DNA from: DASUAS01 sp963809795
GTDB taxonomy: Bacteria; Actinomycetota; Acidimicrobiia; IMCC26256; DASPTH01
Length of the DNA stretch: 64,000 nt
Assembly (NCBI GenBank): GCA_963809795.1
Contig: CAWELN010000027.1
Location: 117,747-181,746, forward strand
Reading direction: 5' to 3'
A program made the position numbers and the translations under genes. Shown here piece by piece: positions 26,692 to 36,088 of the stretch. Below the pieces are notes generated by a model that ran no database searches, had not been told where the DNA came from, and saw only the letters and a program-made list of their open reading frames with translations. Numbering within the stretch: the stretch's first letter is position 1; each line of letters begins with the position of its first letter.

Positions 26692-29680
26692 GTGGACTTC
26701 CGTGTCCTCGGCTCCGTCGGGATCGTCGACGGGAGCGCCCTGCTCCCGCTCGGAGGCGGGATGCCGCGCCGTCTCCTGGCCATGCTGCTCGCCTACCGGT
26801 CGTCGGTGGTCTCGACCGACCGGTTGGTCGAGGTGCTCTGGTCGGAGCCGCCGGAGTCGGCCGCGGCGACGCTCCAGAGCTACGTGTCGCGGGTCCGGCG
26901 GTTCGTGGAGCTGGGCGACGACGGCGCCGCCATCGTCAACCGCCCGCCCGGCTACGTGCTCGACGTGCCCGACCACCTGGTCGACGCCGGCCGCTTCGAG
27001 CGCGGCCTCGCCGAGGGCCAGGGCCTGCTGGCGAGCGACCCGGTGACCGCCGGCGAGCTGCTCGACGCCGCGCTGGCCGAGTGGCGGGGCGACGCGTTCG
27101 CCGAGTTCGCCGACGAGGAGTGGATCCGGCCGGAGGCGATCCGGCTCGACGAGCTGCGGCTGGTGGCGGTGGAGGCGCTGGTCGACGCCGAGCTGCGCGT
27201 CGGCCGTCACCAGGAAGCGGTCGGCCGGCTCGAGGCGATGACGGTGGAGCACCCGCTGCGGGAGCAGTTCACCCGGCAGCTGATGCTCGCCCTCTACCGG
27301 TCGGGCCGGCAGGCGGAGGCGCTGCGGGTGGCGCAGGACTTCCGCACCACGCTGCGCGACGACCTCGGCCTCGAGCCGTCGGGCGACCTGCGCGAGCTCG
27401 AGGCCGCGATCCTGGAGGAGCGGGAGGACCTCGCGTTCCGGGGCGAGGTGGGGCGCCGGGGCGCGCCGGCCGACGCGTCGACGCCGCGTCGCGACCTGCC
27501 CGCGGAGACGACGCCCCTCGTCGGCCGCGACGAGGACCTCGAGCTGGTCGAGCGGCTGCTCGCGACCGGTCGCATCCTCACCCTGTTCGGCCCCGGTGGG
27601 GTGGGCAAGACCCGCCTGGCCCGCCGGTTGGCGAACACCGTGGCGCCGACGTTCGCCGACGGGGTGCGCTGGGTCGAGCTCGGCCCGGTGCGCGACGAGG
27701 GCGCGGTCACCGCCGCGGTTGCGGCTGCGCTCGAGGTGCAGCAACGGCCGCAGCGGTCGCTCGCCGACTCGATCGTCGACGTGCTCGCGCCCCGCCGCCT
27801 CCTCCTGGTGCTCGACAACTGCGAGCACGTGATCGACACCGCCAGCGAGCTGGTCGACCTGGTGCTGCAGTGGTGCCCGCAGGTGCAGGTCCTCGCCACC
27901 AGCCGGGAGCCGCTCGGCATCGCGGCCGAGCTGGTGTGGTCGGTGCCGCCGTTGCCGGTGCCGAGCGACGCCGACCAGCCGTTGGCCGACCTCGCCGCGG
28001 TCCCCGCGGTGCAGCTGTTCGTGGCCCGGGCCACCGCGGCCCAGGCCGACTTCGCCCTCGACGAGGGCAACCGGCGCGCCATCGCCGAGCTCTGCATCCG
28101 GCTCGACGGCGTGCCGCTCGCGCTCGAGCTGGCGGCGGCGCGCATGCGCTCGATGAGCGCGGACGAGCTGGCGGCGCGCCTCCCGGAGCGGTTCCGGGTG
28201 CTGGCCGGCTCGCGTCGCGCCACCGATCCCCGGCACCGCACGCTGCGGGACCTCGTGCAGTGGTCCTACGACCTGCTGACGCCGCTCGAGCAGCACCTGT
28301 TCGACCGGTTGTCGGTGTTCGCCGGGAGCTTCGTGCTCGAACGGGCCGAGCAGGTGTGCGCGGGCGACGGCATCGACGCGCGCGACGTGGCCGGGTTGCT
28401 CGGCGTGCTGGTCGACAAGTCGATGCTGGTCATGCAGCGGTCGGGGTCGCGTGTGCGCTACCGGCAGCTGGAGACGCTGCGCGAGTTCGGGCGCGAGCAG
28501 CTCGTCGCGTCACCCGAGTACGCGGCGGTGCGCGCCGCCCACGCTGCCGAGCACGCCGAGCTCGCCGACGACGCCGCCCGCGGCTTCGGTGGTCCCGACG
28601 AAGCCGCGTGGATGGTGGAGGTCGACGCCTCGTTCGACGACCTGCGCGAGGCCCACGGCGCGGCCGTCGACACCGGCGACGTCGGCCAGGCGCTGCGCAT
28701 CGTGGTCGGGCTGCGCGAGCACGCGTGGCGGCGCATCCGCTACGAGCTCCTCACCTGGGCCGACGCGACGGTGGCGATGCCGGGCGCGGCCGAGCACCCG
28801 AAGTTCCCCGTCGCCCTCGGCGTGGTCGGCTACGGGCGCTTCGTGCGCGGCGAGCTCACCGGCGCGATCGAGATGGGGGAGCAGGCGATGGCCGCGGCCG
28901 CGCGGCTCGGCGTGGGCACCTCCGGCCTCCCCGAACGGGCGATGGCGAACGCGCTCTTCTACCTGCGACGCGAGGGCGAGGCGATCCCGTTGATGGAGGT
29001 GATGATCGCCGCCACCAAGGCGACCGGCGCGCCGAGCCTGGTCGCCCACGCCTACTACATGCGGTCGGTGGCGGAGACGTCGGTGGGCAACCCCGCCGGC
29101 GGCACCGAGCTGGCCGCGTTGTCGGCCGCCGCCGCCATCGAGAGCGGGAGCCCGACCGCGCTGGCGCAGGCCGACTTCGCCCGCGGCGTGTCGTTCGAGA
29201 GCACCGATCCCGACCGTGCGCTCGCGTTGCTCGACCGCTGCGTGCAACACGCGGAGTCGGTCGGCAACCGCTGGATCCGCGCGTTTGCGCTCACCGAGAG
29301 CCTGGGGATCCGTGCCCAGCACGGCGACGCCAAGGAGGCGCTGGCGCAGTACGGCGAGGTGATCGACACCTGGTTCCGCAACGGCGACTGGGCCAACCTG
29401 TGGCTGTCGTTGCGCCACGTGTTCGCCATCTTCCAGAAGCTCGGGCACGACGAGATCGCGGCGACGCTGTACGGCGCGCTCGACGCGGCCGCGGTCATGC
29501 ACGCCTTCCCGCTGGAGCCCACGACCGCCGACCAGCTTCGACGCGGCGGTGACCCAGCTGGCGACGCGGCTGGGCGACGAGGCGTTCGTCGACGCCGCCG
29601 AGCACGGCCGGTCGATGCGCGACGAGGAGGTCGTGCGCTACGCGCGGCGCGAGATCGACGCGGTGTCGTCGGGCGCCTGA
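26692..29680 (+). CDS. SARP/BTAD-NB-ARC-TPR transcriptional regulator with a 3' frame break
   Basis: Large AfsR-like regulator. Residues 1-95 form an OmpR-like winged helix (RVLGSVGIVDG start, SYVSRVRRFVE). The BTAD domain covers about 100-245 (LREQFTRQLMLALYRSGRQ). The NB-ARC ATPase follows with Walker A FGPGGVGKTRLA near 300, LLLVLDNCEHV near 370, and ATSREPLGI; a TPR-like C-terminus closes it. GTG at 26692 begins VDFRVLGSVG. Near 29,535 the frame breaks: the expected continuation FDAAVTQLATRLGDEAF resumes in another frame and ends at TGA 29678-29680, overlapping the convergent hydrolase. The span is 2989 nt, one base too many. SARPs usually activate secondary metabolism; no biosynthetic cluster is in view. 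Confidence 0.9.
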
Positions 29681-30969
29681 ACCACGAGGTCGACGGTGAG
29701 GGCGGCGGTCCAGGAGAACTCCGGCGCACCGTGGCCGCCACCGGTGAAGGGTGAGAAGTACTCGGCGAAGCCGTGCTCGTCGACCAGCGCGAGGGTGCGC
29801 CGGCGCAGCTCGTCGGCCAGTTCGGCGCGCCCCTGGTACCGCAGGCCTTCGATGATCGCCCAGTTCGTGTTCACCCAGGTGGGGCCCTTCCAGTAGCGGT
29901 GCTCCTGGAACTCGCCCGCACCGACCGGGACGCTGGGCACCGGGTACGCGGGCCAGTACCGCTCGGGGTCCCCGAGCAGATCGACCAGCTCCGCCGCGTG
30001 TCCGGTGCCGGTGAGGAGCGGGAGGAAGGTCGCGATGGTGGGTTGCAGCAGCGGCTGGTGGGTCACGGCGTCACGGGAGCAGTACTGGCCCGTCGGCCCG
30101 TGCCACAGGTCCTCGATCGCCGCCGCGTGCGCGTCGATGTCCGGCTCGAGCTCGCCGAGGTCCGCGCCCAGCGATCGCAGCGCGCGGTTGGCGGCGGCGA
30201 AGAACACGTTGAACCCGACGTCCTCGATCAGCACCGACCCGGTGCGCGGCATGCGCCGGAGGTCGAAGTCGTAGCGCCGGGCGTGGATCGCGAGCGCGAG
30301 CATGCGCAGCCCGTCGTCGTCGGACGCCCGCTCGGTCGCGGGGAGGTAGCGGGTGTCGTAGCGGAGCGAGCGCAGCAGGCGCGCCAGGTGCAGGCGCTCG
30401 GCGACGCGCAGGTACCACGGCATCCGCCACGCGCGCAGCGCGTGCATCCACGGCGGGGTGGAGTCGAGGCCGCACTCCCAGGGGTGGATGAGGGTGACGA
30501 GCGGGGAGCCGTCGAGTCGTCGGTCGCGGAGCAGCCAGGCGTGGTAGGCGACGAGCTTCGGCACCATCTCGTCGACGAACGCGCGCCGGTCGTCGGGGCC
30601 GAGCGCGTCGGCGACGCGCGCCACCGCGAGCGCGGCGACCGGCGGTTGCGTGATGCAGGTGGTGGCGACGGCGCGCGGCGCGTCCGGGTGGCGGCTCGAC
30701 TGCCAGACGCGGCGGCTGCCGACGTCCTTCGATCCCTCGGCGAAGATCATGTGCGGCAGCATCCCGTTGTCCCACTGGCCGCGGAACAGGGCGCGCAGCT
30801 CCTCGGCGGCGCGGGCGGGGTCGAAGCGGGCGATCCCGATGGCGGTGAAGCACGAGTCCCACAACCACTGGTGCGGGTAGAGCGTCACCGACGGGCACGT
30901 GTAGGCGCCTCGCCGGTTGCGGTCGAGCACGGCGCGGGCGCGCCGCACCAGCTCGTCGTCGGCGGTCAC
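29638..30969 (-). CDS. MGH1/GH63-type glycoside hydrolase
   Basis: 443 aa, an (alpha/alpha)6-barrel glucosidase of the kind related to trehalase, GH63 and mannosylglycerate hydrolase. Landmarks: LYPHQWLWDSCFTAIGI near residue 30, RGQWDNGMLPHMIF, IHPWECGLDSTP mid-protein, RYWKGPTWVNTNWAIIEGL, and GFAEYFSPFTGGGHGAPEFSWTAAL at the C-terminus. The Trp/Asp/Glu-rich pattern is typical of alpha-glucan or compatible-solute hydrolases. GTG at 30969 overlaps the TGA of the VOC gene (GTGA). The C-terminus overlaps the convergent SARP gene by about 43 nt. An OtsA gene lies 4 kb away, so a trehalose/glucosyl-solute link is possible. Confidence 0.88.
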   Translation of the reverse strand: MTADDELVRRARAVLDRNRRGAYTCPSVTLYPHQWLWDSCFTAIGIARFDPARAAEELRALFRGQWDNGMLPHMIFAEGSKDVGSRRVWQSSRHPDAPRAVATTCITQPPVAALAVARVADALGPDDRRAFVDEMVPKLVAYHAWLLRDRRLDGSPLVTLIHPWECGLDSTPPWMHALRAWRMPWYLRVAERLHLARLLRSLRYDTRYLPATERASDDDGLRMLALAIHARRYDFDLRRMPRTGSVLIEDVGFNVFFAAANRALRSLGADLGELEPDIDAHAAAIEDLWHGPTGQYCSRDAVTHQPLLQPTIATFLPLLTGTGHAAELVDLLGDPERYWPAYPVPSVPVGAGEFQEHRYWKGPTWVNTNWAIIEGLRYQGRAELADELRRRTLALVDEHGFAEYFSPFTGGGHGAPEFSWTAALTVDLVVQAPDDTASISRRA

Positions 30970-31337
30970 TCCGGCGCGTGACAGACGGCTTCCACGTTGT
31001 TGCCGTCGGGATCGCGCACGAACGCGCCGTAGTAGTCCGGGTGGTACTCGGGCCACACGCGCGGCTCGTGCAGCACCTCGGCGCCGGCGCCGACCGCGGC
31101 GTCGAAGCACGCGCGCACCGCGGCGCGGTCGGGCGCGACGAAGGCGATGTGCACCTCGCGGTTGGGCACGTCGTCGGCGAGCGGGCCGATCCAGAACGTC
31201 GGCTTCTGGCCGAGGCCGTAGCCGATCACCGTCCCGAGCTCCATGATCCGGCCGCCGCCGAGCGGCGCCAGCACCGTGTCGTAGAAGGCGGTGGCGGCGC
31301 CGACGTCGGCGCACTGGATGGAGAGGTGGTCGAGCAT
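30966..31337 (-). CDS. VOC family (glyoxalase/bleomycin-resistance fold) protein
   Basis: 123 aa. The two beta-alpha-beta-beta-beta halves are visible: MLDHLSIQCADVGAATAFYD with FWIGPLADD, then NREVHIAFVAPDRAAVRACFDA and YGAFVRDPDGNNVEAVCH. His and Glu positions that could bind metal are kept (DHLSI, HIAF, NNVEAV). Function within the superfamily is undefined. ATG at 31337 was chosen as the fold starts there; the ribosome-binding site is weak. Translationally coupled to the downstream glycoside hydrolase. Confidence 0.88.
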   Translation of the reverse strand: MLDHLSIQCADVGAATAFYDTVLAPLGGGRIMELGTVIGYGLGQKPTFWIGPLADDVPNREVHIAFVAPDRAAVRACFDAAVGAGAEVLHEPRVWPEYHPDYYGAFVRDPDGNNVEAVCHAPE

Positions 31338-31462
31338 CCGGCGATCGTAGGGTCGGCGGGGCCCGGTGCGCCGCGAGGCCTTGCGCCACAAGGGATCCCC
31401 ATAAGTGTCACACCCCCCGTGCACACTCCTGGGAGCGGGCGCCGAACCAGGAGTGGCGGCGA

Positions 31463-32692
31463 ATGAGTGCACAACCAGCGATGTTCACGACGGGGCGGGT
31501 CCTCGTGGCCGACGGGGTCGTCTACCTGCGCGAGCTGGAGGAGGCCGACGAGGAGGTCGTCCGGATCGTCAGCGAGTCCGACGACCCGGTCGCCGCGGTC
31601 GGCCGGTGCCTCACGGTGGGGGCGCGGGCGTTGCGGGCGGCCAACGTCACCGTCGACGTCGCCGTGGTCGAGCGGTCGTTCTCCGAGCTCGAGACCCGGT
31701 TCGAAGCCCAGGTGAACGCGGCGGTCGACGAGATCGCCCGTACCGCCACCGGCCTGCTCGACGAGGACGACGGCGCGCTCGCCGGCACGCTCATCAGCTT
31801 CTCGTCGCAGCTCGGACAGCTGCTCGGCGACACGTTCGACGCCGACTCGAAGTCGAGCGTGCTGGCCAGCATCGAGGAGCTCGTGCTCGCCACGATGAAG
31901 GGCCTCATCACGCCGGAGATCGCCGACAGCCCGATCGGCCGGCTCAAGACCGAGTTGGTCGACACCGTGCAGCGCGAGGTCGGCGACATGGCCGAGGAGC
32001 TGCGGCGGGTCACCGAGCACCTCGGCATCCTCGACGCCACCGAGGAGGTCTACGAGCAGACCACCGGCAAGGGCTTCGACTACGAGGACCTGGTCGACGA
32101 GTGCGTGGGCACCCTGGCCGCCAACTACGGCGATCTCGCCGAGGTCACCGCCAAGCAGTCGGGGTCGAACGCGTCGCACGTGGGCGACGAGGTGGTCACG
32201 CTCAACCGCGACGACACCCACGGCCTCGAGGCGCGCTTCACGCTGGAGATGAAGAACCGGGCCCTCAACATGCGCAAGACCATGGCCGAGCTCGACGAGG
32301 CGCGGTGCAACCGCGACGCGCTCGCCGCCATCGCGGTGTTCCGCTCGCAGGACCAGGCGCCGACCGCGGTGCCGTTCCAGCACTTCGACGACAAGGCGAT
32401 CGTGGTGTTCGACCCCGACGACGAGGACGACTCCGCGCTGCGCCTCGCGTACATGTGGGCGCGCTGGACCGTGCGCAAGGGCCTGGCCGTGAGCGAGGAG
32501 GCCGAGGTCGACCTCGAGCGGGTGCGCTGCCTGCTCGACGAGGCGTCGCGCGCGTTGGAGCGGCACACGTCGATCAAGCGCTTCCACACCCAGGCCCGCA
32601 AGAGCATCGACCAGGCGGCCGACCAGGTGCGCGACCTGGTCGACGAGGTGCACGAGAGTCTGGAGTCGCTCGACGCCGAGCTCCGCGCCTGA
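31463..32692 (+). CDS. Hypothetical protein, helical with a possible PD-(D/E)XK nuclease core
   Basis: 409 aa, not firmly recognised. The first 230 residues are acidic and helical with coiled-coil character. A block near 245-300 reads VGDEVVTLNRDDTH, then TLEMKNRALNM and an alternating strand AAIAVFRSQDQAP. The D...ExK pattern followed by a hydrophobic strand is the layout of restriction-endonuclease-like folds (compare DUF2130 and RmuC-type proteins). The C-terminal 80 residues are again helical. ATG at 31463 follows AGGAG. The nuclease idea is inference; the helical scaffold resembles RmuC-like DNA-maintenance proteins in outline only. Confidence 0.75.
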   Translation: MSAQPAMFTTGRVLVADGVVYLRELEEADEEVVRIVSESDDPVAAVGRCLTVGARALRAANVTVDVAVVERSFSELETRFEAQVNAAVDEIARTATGLLDEDDGALAGTLISFSSQLGQLLGDTFDADSKSSVLASIEELVLATMKGLITPEIADSPIGRLKTELVDTVQREVGDMAEELRRVTEHLGILDATEEVYEQTTGKGFDYEDLVDECVGTLAANYGDLAEVTAKQSGSNASHVGDEVVTLNRDDTHGLEARFTLEMKNRALNMRKTMAELDEARCNRDALAAIAVFRSQDQAPTAVPFQHFDDKAIVVFDPDDEDDSALRLAYMWARWTVRKGLAVSEEAEVDLERVRCLLDEASRALERHTSIKRFHTQARKSIDQAADQVRDLVDEVHESLESLDAELRA

Positions 32693-32699
32693 CCACTGC

Positions 32700-32741
32700 G
32701 CCTCGAGCACCGTGCCTCGACCACCGTGCCTCGACCACGAT
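32700..32741. repeat. Three tandem 14-bp repeats
   Basis: Units GCCTCGAGCACCGT (32700-32713), GCCTCGACCACCGT (32714-32727) and GCCTCGACCACGAT (32728-32741) lie head to tail in the gap between two plus-strand genes, just after the stop at 32692. They may be a slippage product; no transcription signal is obvious in them. Confidence 0.75.
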
Positions 32742-32787
32742 GCCCACCCGGTAGCGTCGGCGGTCCGGGAGTGGACGGAGGCGGACG

Positions 32788-33930
32788 ATGCGGGTAGTGG
32801 TGCTGGGCGCGGGGTTCGGGGGGCTGGAGCTGACGACGCGGTTGTCGGACGCGCTGGGTGACGACGTCGACGTCGTCCTGATCGATCGGGCCGACGGGTT
32901 CGTGTTCGGCTTCTCGAAGCTCGACGTCATGTTCGGCCGCACCACCGCCGACGCCGTCTTCCACGCCTACGCCGACATCGTGAAGCCGGGCGTGCGCTTC
33001 GTGCAGGCCGAGGTGCAGTCGATCGACCCGGCCGCGAAGAAGGTCGACACCGACGCCGGCACCTTCGAGGCCGACATCCTGGTGATCGCGCTCGGTGCCG
33101 ACCTCGACCCGGCGGCGACGCCCGGGCTGGTCGAGGGCGGCCACGAGTTCTACACGCTCGAGGGTGCCTTCGGGCTCCGTGACGTGCTGGCCGAGTTCCC
33201 CGGCGGGCGGGTGCTCGTGGCGGTGACGTCCACGCCGTTCAAGTGCCCGCCGGCGCCGAGCGAGACCGCCCTCCTCGTGCACGAGCACCTGGTGAACCTC
33301 GGCGTGCGCGAGCAGTCCGAGGTGACGCTGGCGATGCCGTTGCCGGCGCCCATCCCGCCGTCGCCACCGGCGTCGGAGGTCCTCCTGGCCGCGTTCGCCG
33401 AGCGCGGGATCACGTGGATGCCGGGCACGCTCGTGCAGCGCCTCGACCCGGAGCGCCACGTCGCCCTGCTCGCCGACGGCGGCGAGCTGCCCTACGACCT
33501 CTTCCTGGGCGTGCCCAAGCACCGTGTGCCCGACGTGGTCGAGGCGTCGGGCCTGTGCGTCGACGGCTGGATCCCGGTCGACCCGCACACCCTCGCCACG
33601 TCGGTCCCCGATGTCTACGCGGTGGGCGACGTCACCAGCGTCGGCACCCCGAAGGCGGGTGTGTTCGCCGAGGGGCAGGCGATCATCGTCGCCGACGCCA
33701 TCATCGCCCGCCACCGCGATGCGGTCGCGACCTCGACCTACGAGGGGCGCGGGGTCTGCTACCTCGAGTTCGGTGACGGCGAGGTCGGCCGGGTCGAGGT
33801 CACGTTCCTCGCCGGCGCCGCGCCGGTCGGCACGCTCGACGGGCCGTCGGTCGACATCGCGGCCGACAAGTCCGAGTTCGGGTCGAGCCGCGTCCGCCGT
33901 TGGTTCGCGCGGGAGTGGTCGACGACCTGA
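32788..33930 (+). CDS. FAD-dependent pyridine nucleotide-disulfide family oxidoreductase (SQR/FCSD-like)
   Basis: 380 aa. FAD motif VVVLGAGFGGLELT at the N-terminus, the second half signature VYAVGDVTSVGTPKAGVFAEGQ near residue 275, and a FKCPPAPSETALL block near 155. That block is typical of flavoproteins related to sulfide:quinone reductase and flavocytochrome c sulfide dehydrogenase. A full set of SQR catalytic cysteines is not present, so sulfide oxidation is not claimed; an NADH:quinone-type activity is equally possible. ATG at 32788 follows GGAGGCGGACG. Convergent with the cupin gene. Confidence 0.85.
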   Translation: MRVVVLGAGFGGLELTTRLSDALGDDVDVVLIDRADGFVFGFSKLDVMFGRTTADAVFHAYADIVKPGVRFVQAEVQSIDPAAKKVDTDAGTFEADILVIALGADLDPAATPGLVEGGHEFYTLEGAFGLRDVLAEFPGGRVLVAVTSTPFKCPPAPSETALLVHEHLVNLGVREQSEVTLAMPLPAPIPPSPPASEVLLAAFAERGITWMPGTLVQRLDPERHVALLADGGELPYDLFLGVPKHRVPDVVEASGLCVDGWIPVDPHTLATSVPDVYAVGDVTSVGTPKAGVFAEGQAIIVADAIIARHRDAVATSTYEGRGVCYLEFGDGEVGRVEVTFLAGAAPVGTLDGPSVDIAADKSEFGSSRVRRWFAREWSTT

Positions 33931-33941
33931 CGACGTGAGGT

Positions 33942-34487
33942 TCAGGCGCCGAGGCCGGCCGCCTCGTTGCCCTCGACGAACTGCTGCCGCAACGTGTCCA
34001 TGCTGAACGGCCGCTCCACCAGGTCGCCCGGACCCCACTGGCTGCGCGGTTGGTTCACGAAGTCGCCGCCGTAGACGTGGACCGCGCCGGCGAGCCGACC
34101 GGTCGGGTTGGTGACCGCGTGGATCGTCTGCGTGCCGAGCGCGCACACGTCGGCGGTTTCGAGCTGCTTGTCGTTCGTGGGCTCGAGACCGTCGGCGGTG
34201 CGGCGGAAGAACTGGTTGTCCTCGCGCCCGCAGTAGATGCCGATCACCGCCCACATGCGGTGGTCGTGCGGCATCAACCGCATGTGCGGCGCCCACGCGA
34301 TGTTGATGACGGTGAGATCCGGCGTGTGGTGCAGGAGCTCGAGGCCGCCGGCCGCAGGGGCGAGCGCCTCGGTGACGTCGGCCGGCGACGCCAGCGCCCG
34401 CGCCAGCACCTCGTGCGCGGCACCTCGAGGGTCGGGATCCGTCCGGCTCGCCACCAGCTCGGCGAGGAACGCGTCGACGTCGAACAC
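33942..34487 (-). CDS. Cysteine dioxygenase-like cupin protein
   Basis: 181 aa, a predicted metal-dependent enzyme of the cysteine-dioxygenase type. The first cupin motif carries HxH in RLMPHDHRMWAVIGIYCGRE; the second His-containing strand is TQTIHAVTNPTGR and a third His is in AVHVYGGDF. Three His ligands for Fe(II) fit the family. Whether cysteine or another thiol is the substrate is unknown. Its position next to an SQR-like flavoprotein (convergent, 11 nt between stops) hints at sulfur chemistry but gives no proof. Confidence 0.82.
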   Translation of the reverse strand: MFDVDAFLAELVASRTDPDPRGAAHEVLARALASPADVTEALAPAAGGLELLHHTPDLTVINIAWAPHMRLMPHDHRMWAVIGIYCGREDNQFFRRTADGLEPTNDKQLETADVCALGTQTIHAVTNPTGRLAGAVHVYGGDFVNQPRSQWGPGDLVERPFSMDTLRQQFVEGNEAAGLGA

Positions 34488-34545
34488 GCGTCCACCCTAA
34501 GACCGGCGGTGCAGGGCCACAAGGGTGGCGGATCCACGTCGCCGC

Positions 34546-35955
34546 TCAGGCGGCGCGCAAGGCGGCGAGGAACGCGCGCGCCCACTCGTGCACGTCGGAG
34601 CGGCGCACCACCCGGCGCATGCGCTGCATGCGTGCCCTGGCCTCCTCCGGCGGCAGCGTCACCGCGTACCGGATCGCGTCCTTGAGGCCGTCGAGGTCGT
34701 GCGGGTTCACCAGGATCGCGCCGCGCAGCTCCTGCGCCGCGCCGGCGAACTCGCTCAGCACCAGCGCACCCGACGCGTCGACCCGGGACGCGACGTACTC
34801 CTTCGCTACCAGGTTCATGCCGTCGCGCAACGGGGTGACGAGCATGACGTCGGCGGCGAGGTACAACGCGGTGAGCTCGTCGGCGGGGAGGCTCTGGTAC
34901 AGGTAGTGGATCGGCGACTGGCCGACGGTCGCGTGCTGGCCGTTGACCTCGCCGATGAGCCGCTCGAGCTGCTCGCGCTCGCGCTGGTAGTGCGCGTCCT
35001 CGGCGCGGCTCGGCACCGCGATCTGCACCACCACGTGCCGCGCCGGGTCGAGCGCGCCTTCGTCGAACAGCTCACCGACGGCGCGGATCCGTCGGTCGAT
35101 GCCCTTCGTGTAGTCGAGCCGGTCGACGCCGAGGAGCAGCTGCTCCGGGTCCCCGAGCTCGGTGCGCAGGGTGCGGGCCCGGGCCTGGATGTCGGGATCG
35201 CTGGCCCGTGCCTCGAAGGTGGTGTTGTCGACGGAGATGGGGAACGTGCCGACGTGCACCCGACGGCCATCGACGTCGATCGTGCCGCCACCCCCGCTCA
35301 CGCCCGCGACCTGCCGGGCCAGACGGGTGAAGTTGGTCGCCCCGCCCGCGACCTGGAACCCGACCAGGTCGGCGCCGAGCAGGCCCTCCAGGATCTCGCG
35401 CCGCCAGGGGAGCTGCAGGAAGAGCTCGCGGGGCGGGAACGGGATGTGCAGGAAGAATCCGATCCTGAGGTCGGGCCGTCGCTCGCGCAGCAGCTGCGGC
35501 ACCAGCTGCAGCTGGTAGTCCTGCACCCACACCGTCGCGCCCGGCGCCGCCCCTTCGGCCGCGGCGTCGGCGAAGCGTTCGTTCACGGACCGGTACGCGT
35601 GCCACCACGACCGGTCGTAGATCGCGGGCCGGATGGCGTCGTGGTACAGCGGCCACAACGTCGCGTTGGAGAACCCGAGATAGAAGTCGTCGTACTCGTC
35701 CTCGGTGATGGCGACGTCGCGCAGCGCGATGCCCTCGTGCTCGCGGGGCGGCGACTGGCCGTCGCCCGCATTGCCGGCCCAGCCGATCCAGAGGCCGTGC
35801 GCGTCGCGGAGCGCGGGCACGAGCGCGGAGACCACGCCGCCCGGGCTGGTCGCCCAGACCCGCTCGCCGTCCTGCTCCACGCCCCGCACCGGGAGGCGGT
35901 TGGCGACGACCACGAGGTCGGCGCCCCGGGTGGGCGACTCCGACGGTGTGGTCAT
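34546..35955 (-). CDS. otsA: Alpha,alpha-trehalose-phosphate synthase (UDP/GDP-glucose)
   Basis: GT20 glycosyltransferase of 469 aa that joins a nucleotide-glucose to glucose-6-phosphate giving trehalose-6-phosphate. Visible: VVVANRLPV, then GLWIGWAGN, VWVQDYQLQLVPQLLR, FFLHIPFPP, LLGVDRLDYTKGIDRR and TPLRDGMNLVAKEYVAS, all in family order. The stretch usually written HDYHL is QDYQL here, a conservative but uncommon variant. No OtsB phosphatase gene is adjacent. ATG at 35955 has GGGGGAAGGG upstream. Divergent from the second amidohydrolase. Confidence 0.94.
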   Translation of the reverse strand: MTTPSESPTRGADLVVVANRLPVRGVEQDGERVWATSPGGVVSALVPALRDAHGLWIGWAGNAGDGQSPPREHEGIALRDVAITEDEYDDFYLGFSNATLWPLYHDAIRPAIYDRSWWHAYRSVNERFADAAAEGAAPGATVWVQDYQLQLVPQLLRERRPDLRIGFFLHIPFPPRELFLQLPWRREILEGLLGADLVGFQVAGGATNFTRLARQVAGVSGGGGTIDVDGRRVHVGTFPISVDNTTFEARASDPDIQARARTLRTELGDPEQLLLGVDRLDYTKGIDRRIRAVGELFDEGALDPARHVVVQIAVPSRAEDAHYQREREQLERLIGEVNGQHATVGQSPIHYLYQSLPADELTALYLAADVMLVTPLRDGMNLVAKEYVASRVDASGALVLSEFAGAAQELRGAILVNPHDLDGLKDAIRYAVTLPPEEARARMQRMRRVVRRSDVHEWARAFLAALRAA

Positions 35956-36088
35956 CCGCGTCCCTTCCCCCGGTGCCGACGGTCCGAAACGCCGCCGGTC
36001 GGCGGCGACATCCGGTGCCACCGTGCCACGCGGACGCACCCGTGGTACAAGGGTGGAGGCGGAACACCACCGGGTGAGGGAGCGACGC

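Noticed and set aside
26341..28296. 651-codon minus-strand frame joined to the tautomerase
   Set aside because: Everything before residue 581 is antisense to the SARP gene; only the last 71 codons, starting at 26556 with AGGAGG, are real.
26556..29552. 998-codon plus-strand frame over the SARP gene
   Set aside because: Shadow frame with repetitive Arg/Ala; BTAD and NB-ARC motifs lie in the other frame.
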